From: Mangrovibacterium sp041596335
GTDB lineage: Bacteria > Bacteroidota > Bacteroidia > Bacteroidales > Prolixibacteraceae
DNA length: 64,000 bases
Assembly: GCF_041596335.1 (NCBI RefSeq)
Contig: NZ_JBFHIT010000004.1
Coordinates: 62,001 to 126,000, forward strand
Direction of reading: 5' to 3'
Within the stretch, counting starts at the first letter, position 1. Each line of letters starts with the position of its first letter. Of the stretch, positions 37,779 through 46,186 are shown piece after piece. The translations under genes and the position numbers were made by a program. The notes beneath the pieces are model-generated. The model ran no database searches. It saw only the letters and a list, made by a program, of their open reading frames with translations, and was not told the origin of the DNA.

Positions 37779-39692
37779 ATGGAAAGAAGAAGATTTGTAA
37801 AAACCCTTTCGATGGGAGGGGTTTTATTAGCAACGCCATTTTACGGACTAGTGTCAGGATGTAGTAAAACAGTTGAAGAGCTGCCATACTTTCAGACATT
37901 GGTGAAAGATCTGTTGACCGATTGGTGCAATGGAATGTTAAAACATCAAATCATTGAACCTGAAAACCCGGCACGGCATGGAGCACTGGGATGTCCATCC
38001 TGCGGATTTATCCACGGACGATGCATGGATGCGGTGTATCCGTTCATGTATATGGCAGATAGCACTGGTGATAAAAAGTACCTCGACGCCGCAATCCTGG
38101 TCATGAACTGGGCTGAAAACAATGTTTCGCAGGAAGATGGCAGCTGGACTGTAATCCCGAATCCAAAGTCATGGAAAGGGATCAGCGTTTTTGGTGCCAT
38201 TGCGCTGGCCGAAGCCTTGCATTACCATGGGCATCTTCTCGATAATGAGCTGAAAACGAAATGGCTTAATCGATTGGAAAAGGTTGGTGGGTATTTGTAC
38301 GATACATTTACCATGACCTTTACCAATGTGAATTACGGTTTTACCTGTGTTTATGCCATGAACCTTTTGGGATCGGTATTGGATAAACCGGCATACACCC
38401 GGCGAAGCCGGGAATTGGCAAAAGAGGTAAAAGACTTTTTTACCGAACCGAATAAGCTGTTGTTTGGTGAAGGTAAACCGAGTAATATTAAAAGTCCGCG
38501 TGGATTAAATTTTGTTGATTTGGGCTACAATGTCGAAGAGTCACTCAATGGCCCGGTGATGTATGCACTTCACGAAAATGATGAAGAGATGTTGGAGCTG
38601 CTTTCCAAATCAATGGAAAGTCATCTGGAGTTTATGCTGCCCGATGGAGCATGGGACAACAGTTGGGGAACACGGCAGGCGAAGTGGAGTTATTGGGGAA
38701 GCCGAACAACCGACGGCAGTCAGGTAACCTTTGGCATGATGGCAGATAAAAATCCGGCTTTTGGTACGGCAGCAATTCGTAGCACCGAGCTTTTAAAGCG
38801 GTGTACTTCCGATGGCTTGCTGCATGGCGGGCCGCATTTCATTTCGCACGGTGTTAAGCCATGCATCCATCATACTTTTGCACATGCAAAACCTCTTGCT
38901 TCAATTTTGGATGCAGGGAAAAAATTACCCCGGATAAATCCAGACACAGCCTTGCCAAGAGCTGTGTCTAAGGGTGTAAAAGAATTTCCGGAGATCGCCA
39001 CCTGGTTGTTTGCTGCAAGTTCATGGAGAGGAACAGTAACCACTTACGATGCAGTTTACAAGGAACATGTGCAGCAGGCAACAGGAGGTTCACTGGCTGT
39101 TTTGTATCATGATAAAGTTGGTACTTTGTTTGCCGCCAGCATGGCTAAATACCTTCTTGTTGAACCCAATAACCAGCAACCCAACCCAGAAGAGGATTTT
39201 GCTTTGACTCCTCGTATAGAGACGTTTAAAGATGGCCGATGGTATACGAACCTCTATGATCTGGAAGCCAGGGTAAATGTGGTGGAGAACGATCATCGAA
39301 TTGCGTTTGATGTTGAGGCTTCGCTCAAAGATGAAGAGCGGATGCTGGTTGAAGGGACCGCTTCCGTGTTTAATATCAACTATGCTTGCACTAACGATCG
39401 CTTTGAGTTCAAGGTGAAACCTTCAGGAGATCAGGAGATTAGTTCTCCGTCAGCATTGGTTTTGCCAGTCATTTCGCCAACTGGCGAAAAGGTGACTCAG
39501 GTTTCCCCTACAGTTATTGAAGTAGAGAAACCGGAAGGGAAGCTTGTCGTTGAATCAAATGTACCATTAACGATAAAGGATACCGAAAAAGACCGGGTTT
39601 TTAATATGGTTCCGGGCGCGGAAGCGATTCCTATCCTAGCCTATTTTACACCGGAAATATCAGAAGTGATTTGTACCATTAAGGTGATTTAG
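37779..39692 (+). CDS. Tat-type lipoprotein, alpha/alpha-toroid plus beta-sandwich, unknown enzyme
   Basis: 637 residues. The N-terminus has a twin-arginine motif (ERRRFVK, residues 2-8), a hydrophobic stretch and lipobox LVSGC (Cys28), implying export of a folded, perhaps cofactor-bearing protein and lipid anchoring. Mature residues 60-75 contain GCPSCGFIHGRC, a Cys cluster that could bind metal or form disulfides. The rest looks like repeated helical hairpins (GDKKYLDAAILVMNWAE, ISVFGAIALAEALHYHG) to about 400, then beta strands to the end, the fold used by several polysaccharide lyase and dehydratase families. I do not recognise a named family. It closes the enzyme run, coupled to GH3, so a role in breaking uronic oligosaccharides is inferred. 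A dehydratase reported from ulvan loci is a possibility I could not test. Confidence 0.6.
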   Translation: MERRRFVKTLSMGGVLLATPFYGLVSGCSKTVEELPYFQTLVKDLLTDWCNGMLKHQIIEPENPARHGALGCPSCGFIHGRCMDAVYPFMYMADSTGDKKYLDAAILVMNWAENNVSQEDGSWTVIPNPKSWKGISVFGAIALAEALHYHGHLLDNELKTKWLNRLEKVGGYLYDTFTMTFTNVNYGFTCVYAMNLLGSVLDKPAYTRRSRELAKEVKDFFTEPNKLLFGEGKPSNIKSPRGLNFVDLGYNVEESLNGPVMYALHENDEEMLELLSKSMESHLEFMLPDGAWDNSWGTRQAKWSYWGSRTTDGSQVTFGMMADKNPAFGTAAIRSTELLKRCTSDGLLHGGPHFISHGVKPCIHHTFAHAKPLASILDAGKKLPRINPDTALPRAVSKGVKEFPEIATWLFAASSWRGTVTTYDAVYKEHVQQATGGSLAVLYHDKVGTLFAASMAKYLLVEPNNQQPNPEEDFALTPRIETFKDGRWYTNLYDLEARVNVVENDHRIAFDVEASLKDEERMLVEGTASVFNINYACTNDRFEFKVKPSGDQEISSPSALVLPVISPTGEKVTQVSPTVIEVEKPEGKLVVESNVPLTIKDTEKDRVFNMVPGAEAIPILAYFTPEISEVICTIKVI

Positions 39693-40051
39693 TTCATCGG
39701 TGTTCAATCGCATGAAATAGTTTAATGCTTATCAATCCAAGCATTAGAATTATAGTTGGAGTATTTCAGGGTAGCAATACATTTCGACCTATAGAAGCCG
39801 TCTTTGATTGGTAACTCGAATTGAGTAGTTGAGCAAAAACTCAAAATGCCAAATGAGGCGCTTTGATGCTTACAATCAGGGGCGGTTTTCTATGGGCGAC
39901 GATGCGCAACAAATCGCCTCAAACAGCTTGCCAGTTGCATAAACGATTGTAAATGTAAGCCGGGTTATTTCGGTAAAATAAATTTGCTTCGATTTGAACC
40001 GTGCAACTTTATGAACAGCCTGCAAATAAAGCTGACCAAATCCAGCTATGC
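39693..40051. other. Convergent intergenic region with hairpin
   Basis: 359 bases between the last enzyme gene and the oppositely oriented regulator. A perfect 8-base inverted repeat, TAATGCTT (39723-39730) and AAGCATTA (39739-39746), with an 8-base loop lies 31 bases after the enzyme stop and may act as a terminator, although no T-run follows. No open frame of interest was seen in the remainder. Confidence 0.5.
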
Positions 40052-42112
40052 TCAGATCAGTCGCTTATTTTTCAATAACTTTTTCAGATTCTCGTGTTTT
40101 TTCCAAAAGCGATCTTCTATTCTTTTGATGGTCGAGTCGTAATCCGGATGACTTTTTAATGGCTTCATAATCGGATCTTTTCCCTGGAATAGCACGATCC
40201 AGTATTGGTAGTTATCCTGTGTGGCAAACGCTTTTAGTTGCTCAATCGCCAGGTCGGTTTTACCTTCATACGCGTACTTTACGGCCATGCTGGCACTTTT
40301 GTAAATCGATTGATCCTTTTCGCAGTAATCGGCGTAGGAATTAAAAAATATTGTTGCCTGTTTTTTCAATCCTTTTTTGTGGTAGACCATAGCAATTTTC
40401 ACATCTTCATGCGGATAGATATCCAGATTTAATCGTTCTCTGGTATCGACAAATTTTTCGTAATAATAAAAGGCGCTGTCATAGTCTTCCTGAAAATAAT
40501 AGACTTTCGCCACTTCCTGCAAAATGTCCAGGCGGGTCGTATCCTTGTTCCATTCTTCAATTAATTGTTTTTTTGTTTCTGCTATATCTTCGTGTTTGGC
40601 GTACAGGATAAAGGCTTTCAGTAATGGCGCATAATAATTATCAGGGTTGTAGTCCAACGACTTGTTAATATAAGTAGTCGCTTCATCTACAAAACCGGTT
40701 TGGACAAGCGCGTTGCTCAAATGCAAATAGATATAACTTTGGGTGATCGAATCATTGGCCGCGATATTGAGTTGAATGCCTTTCAACGCGTATTGCAGGT
40801 ATTTGTCGGTGTTGGGAATTACGCGGGCATACAAATCGGCAAGCATCTGAACCACAGCTGAAGAGTTCGGATTGTACTCCAAAGCCTTTTCAAGATGTGG
40901 CAAAGCCAATTGGTACTCTTCTATTTGCATATAGTAAAGTGCTTTGGCAATAAGGCTTTCAGCCGATTTGGGATCGTAAAGCAGAGCCTTGTCTGCAAAG
41001 GCGTTGATTTGTTCGGTATAGTGTTTTTGTTTTTGGTACACATCGAGAAAGTAGTACGCTATAGCGACATTGGCATAGGCCAGCGCAAACTGCTCATCAT
41101 TTTCTATCGCCTTCTTAAATAGCGGAATAGCCTGTTCCAAACCTTCTTTGGTTCGGGAGTAATAAGGCTCCAGAGCCTTGAGGTAGTAGTCGTAAGCCTG
41201 TAAATTTTCAGTCGGTATTTTCTCAATTTGTTTTATTTCGGCAGGCGTCACAATGGCCTCTATCGCATCAGCTATTTTCCGGGCCACTTCATTCTGAAGC
41301 GCAAAAACATTTTCCACTTCCCGACTATATTGCTCCACCCAAATCGGTCGGTCGCTTGATGCTTCAATTAATTTTATATTCAGCAAAACCTGATTTCCAA
41401 CACGCTGGCCGCTTCCTTCTACCAGATAATTCACATTCAGTTCTTCGGCTATTTCAGGAATGCCCATCGTCGTATTCCGATACTTTGCCACCGAAGTCCG
41501 ACTGATCACTCGCAGGTCTCCAATTTTTTGCAGATTATTCAAGGTCGATTCCATCAGCCCGTTAACGAAATACAGGTTCAACGAATCGCTGCTTTCATTT
41601 TTGAAAGGCAACACTGCAATGGATTTTTCAATGTCGATTTCAGTTGGAACGGTACTTCTTATACTGAAAAGCAGCAGGGGAATGACGATGATGAGTAGAA
41701 ACGCGGCCGTTATCAGCTGCCATTTGTATTTGGTCAAAACACTTAGACGGCTTGGTTTATTTTCATCCTGAGCAATTCCTTTTCTTACCTCGCCGGGTGA
41801 GTACCCATAGTGTTCGCGAAAGCATTTTATAAAATACGATGTGTTTCCAAAGCCCACCTGATACGAAATCTCAGCAACGGACATTGTCGTTTGCTCAAGC
41901 ATTTCCATTCCTTTTATAAGGCGAACCTGACGAATAAATTGGCTTGCAGAAAGCTGTGTGTTTGTTTTTATTTTTCGAAGTAAACTGGAACGGCTCATGT
42001 GCATTGTTTCGGCCAATTCAGATACTCCAAACTGTTCGTTCGAGATGTTCTCCAGAATAATCGCTTCTGCCTTTTCGATAAAATCGGATGTGGTATTTGA
42101 GGTATTCGACAT
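40052..42112 (-). CDS. Membrane-bound AraC-type regulator with TolB-like and TPR domains
   Basis: 686 residues in an order unlike most AraC regulators. An AraC helix-turn-helix domain is at the N-terminus (about 11-112, with SELAETMHMSRSSLLRKI and VGFGNTSYFIKCFREHYG), then a single membrane segment (131-151), then a TolB-like domain (about 162-285, starting IAVLPFKNES) and at least seven TPR-type helical repeats to about 640. The DNA-binding part would be in the cytoplasm and the TPR part outside the membrane, so it can sense a periplasmic cue without a phosphorelay. Similar AraC-TPR proteins are scattered in Bacteroidota, usually without known signals. It faces the divergent ankyrin-lipoprotein gene; the intervening 230 bases hold a direct repeat and a minus-strand TAnnTTTG box, so autoregulation or control of that neighbour is likely. 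Confidence 0.88.
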   Translation of the reverse strand: MSNTSNTTSDFIEKAEAIILENISNEQFGVSELAETMHMSRSSLLRKIKTNTQLSASQFIRQVRLIKGMEMLEQTTMSVAEISYQVGFGNTSYFIKCFREHYGYSPGEVRKGIAQDENKPSRLSVLTKYKWQLITAAFLLIIVIPLLLFSIRSTVPTEIDIEKSIAVLPFKNESSDSLNLYFVNGLMESTLNNLQKIGDLRVISRTSVAKYRNTTMGIPEIAEELNVNYLVEGSGQRVGNQVLLNIKLIEASSDRPIWVEQYSREVENVFALQNEVARKIADAIEAIVTPAEIKQIEKIPTENLQAYDYYLKALEPYYSRTKEGLEQAIPLFKKAIENDEQFALAYANVAIAYYFLDVYQKQKHYTEQINAFADKALLYDPKSAESLIAKALYYMQIEEYQLALPHLEKALEYNPNSSAVVQMLADLYARVIPNTDKYLQYALKGIQLNIAANDSITQSYIYLHLSNALVQTGFVDEATTYINKSLDYNPDNYYAPLLKAFILYAKHEDIAETKKQLIEEWNKDTTRLDILQEVAKVYYFQEDYDSAFYYYEKFVDTRERLNLDIYPHEDVKIAMVYHKKGLKKQATIFFNSYADYCEKDQSIYKSASMAVKYAYEGKTDLAIEQLKAFATQDNYQYWIVLFQGKDPIMKPLKSHPDYDSTIKRIEDRFWKKHENLKKLLKNKRLI

Positions 42113-42199
42113 GCTTGTTCTTATTTAACGAAAGTAGAAAAAATTACGCAATTGCAGGCAATGTGTCAATCGACAGAATCGGCTAATAGGGCCTGTTTG

Positions 42200-42268
42200 C
42201 TGCATAGTTGTTATTTGTGCGTCATAGTTTTTATGCCTTATTCAAACTTAACACATTTGGCTGCATAG
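42200..42268. promoter_or_regulatory. Direct repeat CTGCATAG, candidate operators
   Basis: CTGCATAG occurs at 42200-42207 and 42261-42268, 61 bases apart (close to six helical turns), each preceded by TTTG or TTTGG and followed by a T/A-rich end. They flank a minus-strand box reading TAAGTTTG (42243-42250), a match to the Bacteroidota -7 element TAnnTTTG. The spacing suits dimer binding by the AraC-type regulator whose gene starts at 42112. Confidence 0.4.
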
Positions 42269-42342
42269 CTATTAAACCTTGCACGGGCGATTGTTTCATC
42301 TTTGTGACAGCGTTTTTTAAGTCGAACATTAAAATTAAAATC

Positions 42343-42942
42343 ATGAAAACACAAAAGTTTAATTCAATCAAAATGCTTGTCAGTTTTTCGTTTCTTTTCC
42401 TGTTCTTTTTTAGTGCATGCACGCAAACGGGCAAAAGCAACAACACGCAGGCGGAAAAAAATGTTGAAGCAAAGTCGACAGTAGAGGCACCGAAAATCGA
42501 TCTTCAGACCGCTGTAATATCGGGCAATCTCGAAGCCGTAAAACAGCACATCGAAGCCGGCACCGATCTCAATAAGAAAGATCAAATGAGTGGTTCAACG
42601 CCATTAATGTCGGCAGCCACTTTCAACAAACCGGCTATTGTTAAAGCACTAATTAATGCCAATGCCGATTTAAACCTTAAAAATAACGAAGGGTCGACTG
42701 CTCTGCACGCAGCGGCTTTCTTTTGTCGTATTGAGATTGTACAGATGCTGATGGATGCCAAAGCCGATAAAACCCTGAAAAACAAGTACGGAGCGACACC
42801 TGGCGAAACTGTTGCCGGACCATTTGCAGACATGAAGCCTGTTTATGAAATGCTTCAGCAACAATTGGAGCCATTCGGATTAAAACTTGATTTGCAGGAA
42901 CTGGAAAAAACACGCCCGGTGATTGCCATGATGTTGCAGTAA
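42343..42942 (+). CDS. Ankyrin-repeat lipoprotein
   Basis: 199-residue lipoprotein. I start it at ATG 42343, which begins a standard lipoprotein signal (lipobox FSAC, Cys26); a longer frame back to 42208 would put 45 unlike residues before the signal and overlap the promoter region. The mature part has about three ankyrin repeats (LQTAVISGNLEAVKQHIEAG; TPLMSAATFNKPAIVKALI; TALHAAAFFCRIEIVQMLM) and a helical tail. Ankyrin repeats bind proteins; nothing indicates an enzymatic role. The acyltransferase gene begins ten bases downstream. Function unknown; anchoring in an envelope membrane is the firm part. Confidence 0.85.
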   Translation: MKTQKFNSIKMLVSFSFLFLFFFSACTQTGKSNNTQAEKNVEAKSTVEAPKIDLQTAVISGNLEAVKQHIEAGTDLNKKDQMSGSTPLMSAATFNKPAIVKALINANADLNLKNNEGSTALHAAAFFCRIEIVQMLMDAKADKTLKNKYGATPGETVAGPFADMKPVYEMLQQQLEPFGLKLDLQELEKTRPVIAMMLQ

Positions 42943-42952
42943 TCAATTCAAA

Positions 42953-44032
42953 ATGAGAACTAAAATGATAACCGAACGAAGACACGATATTGATTGGTTG
43001 CGCGTGATCGCGATTGGCCTGTTGTTAATCTATCATATCTCCATTGTTTTCCAACCCTGGGCCATGTTTGTTGGCTTTATCAGAAGCAATGAACCCCTGG
43101 AAAGCTTATGGAAACCCATGACTATGCTAAACGTGTGGCGTATTCCACTCTTGTTTTACGTGTCGGGTATGGGCCTGTATTTTGCCATGAAAAAGCGAAA
43201 TTTGCGGCAGTTGCTTACTGAGCGTACCAAGCGGATTTTGTTCCCTTTTCTTTTTGGCATCCTGGCTATTGCTCCGCTCCATATGTTTATTTTTCAAAAG
43301 CACTATAATTTGCCTTTAAGCTATTATGCTCATGCCGGTCATTTATGGTTTCTCGGGAATATATTTGTTTATGTGCTGCTGTTGTCGCCACTATTTGTGT
43401 ACCTGATGAAAAAAGAAGGAGGGAGATTCAGAAAAGGACTATCTTCCTTTTTGAGTAATCCGATGGGACCCATTTCTATTTCCATCTTTTTTGTTGTGGA
43501 AGCTATGGTTATCAAACCTCAGATATATTCAATTTATGCTCAAACATGGCATGGATTTTTCCTTGGTTTGCTTGCCTTCTTTTTTGGCTTTCTTATCGTG
43601 TATAGTGGTAACGTATTTTGGCAAACGATATCGAAATGGAAGTGGCTGTATGTCGCTCTGGCCGTAATTTTATACACCATCAGATTGCTGGAATTCGAAA
43701 CAACTTCGCCGGGCTATCTCATGGCCATCGAGTCAAATTGCTGGATATTCGGGCTTTTCGGTTTTGGATACAAATACCTAAACAAGCCTAGTGTTGCTCT
43801 CAGTCGCTTAAGTCAAGCTGCCTATCCGGTGTACATTATACACATGTTTGCCTTGTACGCCGGTGCTATGATTATTTTACCGTTGGAGATTTCGCCTGTT
43901 ATGAAATTCATCGTTATAACGGTGTTTACATTTGGCGTTTGCTACATCATTTATGAATTTATCATTCGAAGGATTAGTTTCTTAAGACCTTTATTTGGGT
44001 TGAAATGGAGATTAAACAAAGTTGAAAAGTGA
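42953..44032 (+). CDS. Acyltransferase-3 family membrane protein
   Basis: 359 residues with about ten membrane segments. The opening RRHDIDWLRVIAIGLLLIYH is the acyltransferase-3/OpgC-like signature; the His at its end is the usual functional residue. ERTKRILFPFLFG and HAGHLWFLGNIF are further family marks. Such proteins move acyl groups (acetyl, succinyl) onto envelope sugars or small molecules. The start could also be the ATG four codons later. It lies ten bases after the ankyrin lipoprotein and 50 bases before a serine hydrolase, so the three may form one unit. The acceptor is unknown. Confidence 0.85.
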   Translation: MRTKMITERRHDIDWLRVIAIGLLLIYHISIVFQPWAMFVGFIRSNEPLESLWKPMTMLNVWRIPLLFYVSGMGLYFAMKKRNLRQLLTERTKRILFPFLFGILAIAPLHMFIFQKHYNLPLSYYAHAGHLWFLGNIFVYVLLLSPLFVYLMKKEGGRFRKGLSSFLSNPMGPISISIFFVVEAMVIKPQIYSIYAQTWHGFFLGLLAFFFGFLIVYSGNVFWQTISKWKWLYVALAVILYTIRLLEFETTSPGYLMAIESNCWIFGLFGFGYKYLNKPSVALSRLSQAAYPVYIIHMFALYAGAMIILPLEISPVMKFIVITVFTFGVCYIIYEFIIRRISFLRPLFGLKWRLNKVEK

Positions 44033-44082
44033 CTGTTATGAATGCGTTGTGATTTTACATCATTCTAAAAAAATATACTATC

Positions 44083-45114
44083 ATGACAAGGAAACAAACC
44101 AAACAAATACTCCGGGGCGTATTGCTTATCGGAACCGTAGTCTCCATGTTTTTCGTGCCCTGGATTTTGGTGAAGACATGGTTGACGCCACTTCCTGACA
44201 CCGTACAGGAGCAAGTAAATGACGCCATTGGACTTGGATTTGATGGAATCCTTGTATATGTAGACCGCGCAGGAACAGAGCCTGCATTTTACGCCGCAGG
44301 TTGGAAAAACCGGGAAAATAGGATACCAGCCAATCCGCATGCCTTGTTCAAGATTGCCAGTATCGGTAAATTGTATGATGCTCTGGCCATTACCAAATTG
44401 GTCGGTGATAACCGTCTGTCGTTGGATAAAACGCTTGCCGATTACTTTCCAGAGCTTGTGGGAAGAATTGAAAATGCGGAGAGGATTACCTTGAGAATGA
44501 TGGTGGAGCACCGGAGTGGTATTCCGAATTTAACGAACACTCCAAATTTTTGGATCGATCCCCCAAAAAGCAGCAGCGAAGCGCTTGAACGCGTATTGGA
44601 TTTGCCGGCTAGCTTTTCCCCGGGCGAAGACTATGAATATTCAAACACCAATTATTTACTGATAACGTTACTTATTGAAAAAGTGACGGATATGAGCAAG
44701 TTCGAATATATTAAGAAGGAAATTCTCAATCCACTCGGGCTGAAAAATACGTTCGGATCATTTCACGAGGTGAATTTGGACGATTTAATGAGTGGCTATT
44801 ATGTTGGTGTAGAAGAGGATATTAAAACAACTGACTATGGCTCAATGATTGCGACAGCAGAAGATGTGGGGATATTTCTACGCGCTTTAAACGACGGCTC
44901 TTTGTTTGATGAAGGAGAACAGGAAATCTATTCTTCAATCTATGTATACAATCATACCGGCCTTATTCCGGGTTACCAGAGTATTGCAAAATACCACAAA
45001 GATATCGACACGGTGGTCATTCAATTTGTGAATACAACCAACTTTGATGGCTATACCTGGAGCTTATTTGAAATGGTGTATAACCGTGTTGTGAAAATAC
45101 TGAGACGGGAATAG
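44083..45114 (+). CDS. Serine hydrolase, beta-lactamase/DD-peptidase fold (1)
   Basis: 343-residue protein with one N-terminal membrane segment (about 10-30) or uncleaved signal. The class C-type pair is present: Ser93-x-x-Lys96 in ASIGK and Tyr186-Ser-Asn188 in YEYSNTNY. The third motif region (NHTGLIPGYQS) holds the expected HTG. Members of this broad family hydrolyse D-amino peptides, esters or lactams; many in Bacteroidota are envelope esterases and not resistance enzymes. The neighbouring acyltransferase makes an esterase counterpart plausible, as an inference. Confidence 0.85.
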   Translation: MTRKQTKQILRGVLLIGTVVSMFFVPWILVKTWLTPLPDTVQEQVNDAIGLGFDGILVYVDRAGTEPAFYAAGWKNRENRIPANPHALFKIASIGKLYDALAITKLVGDNRLSLDKTLADYFPELVGRIENAERITLRMMVEHRSGIPNLTNTPNFWIDPPKSSSEALERVLDLPASFSPGEDYEYSNTNYLLITLLIEKVTDMSKFEYIKKEILNPLGLKNTFGSFHEVNLDDLMSGYYVGVEEDIKTTDYGSMIATAEDVGIFLRALNDGSLFDEGEQEIYSSIYVYNHTGLIPGYQSIAKYHKDIDTVVIQFVNTTNFDGYTWSLFEMVYNRVVKILRRE

Positions 45115-45258
45115 GGTGCATACCCGGTTCAAGCGGGTTTTGCCACTTGATCCGATGGTTGGTCAATCTAATCAGTTGGAAGAGCAGGCCAACGGACCAT
45201 CAACGAAAAAGATGGCTTTACCAACTACTTAATTTTTTTTCAATTTAAACACGAATCA

Positions 45259-45957
45259 ATGAACTTTAGAGCGAAAAAATATGGAATTGTAGCAGGCATT
45301 TCACTCGTACTTATGGCCATTGTTGCAGGGTTCACGTTTGGCTATGCACACCGCAAACTGGGAGCAAATTCCCCTGAAGGGATTTTAAATAATCTGATTG
45401 CCAACACATCACTGTTTTATACTGAATTGGCTGGCTGGAGTATCATTTTTATTTTTGACTTGATTGTGGCTTTTGCATTGTATGGGTTTTTTCGCAATGC
45501 CTCGAAACAATTGTCGGCAATAACTGCCTTCATTAGAGTTTTTTACACGCTATTATTGGGGATTGCCATTTTGCAATTATTTAAAATAGTTCCGGCGATA
45601 GCAATCGATAACCCCATTCACGATCACCTTACTGCAGTCGAAACGGCAGCTCATTTTCAACTGTTTGAAAGACTATGGTCGATAGGCCTCATTATATTTG
45701 GATTGCATCTCATCGGTTTGGGAGCTTTATCACTTAAGTCACAAACAGTACCTAAACCGATAGGCTATTTGCTTTTTTTCGGCGGGCTTGGCTATACGTT
45801 TTTGCATGGTGCCCGACAGTTAAGTTTCTTCGATCCGAACCAACTTCAGTCGGTTGAAACATTTCTTGCTTTCCCGATGGCGCTTGCCGAAATTTTGTTG
45901 GCATTCTGGCTCTTGTATAGTGGTTTACGAAAACCACACTTAGAATTAAAAAATTAG
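45259..45957 (+). CDS. DUF4386-like integral membrane protein
   Basis: 232 residues with about six membrane segments (for example IVAGISLVLMAIVAGFTFG, FDLIVAFALYGFF, LIIFGLHLIGLGALSL). The pattern, including a long hydrophilic loop after the third helix and a KPIGYLLFFGGLGY segment, fits the DUF4386 family, whose function is not known. The gene is preceded by 144 bases without a clear promoter and followed by 229 bases; both flanking genes encode serine hydrolases, so it may serve an envelope process with them. Confidence 0.7.
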   Translation: MNFRAKKYGIVAGISLVLMAIVAGFTFGYAHRKLGANSPEGILNNLIANTSLFYTELAGWSIIFIFDLIVAFALYGFFRNASKQLSAITAFIRVFYTLLLGIAILQLFKIVPAIAIDNPIHDHLTAVETAAHFQLFERLWSIGLIIFGLHLIGLGALSLKSQTVPKPIGYLLFFGGLGYTFLHGARQLSFFDPNQLQSVETFLAFPMALAEILLAFWLLYSGLRKPHLELKN

Positions 45958-46186
45958 TATCTGTTTTAGGTATGGCGCATTATAAGCAGGGAAAAAAATG
46001 AAAAGCTGGTGTGCGAATAAAATGAGAAGCCATTAAAAAAAAATAGTGGCAGACATATGAAACGAGCATGGTACAAATTACAACAAAAGGTAATGTATAA
46101 ACTCTGCGAGTTTCGCGTGAGATTCAGAAGATGTTCAAAGGTTTATTGTTTGATCCAACAGCGAATCAGTAACTTAATTAATATAT

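Noticed and set aside
42208..42342. Upstream in-frame start for the ankyrin lipoprotein
   Set aside because: It would put 45 Cys- and Phe-rich residues before a standard lipoprotein signal and cover the regulatory repeats.
45115..45258. GATGGT...ACCATC symmetry before the DUF4386-like gene
   Set aside because: The arms pair imperfectly over a long loop, with no T-run; too weak to call a structure.
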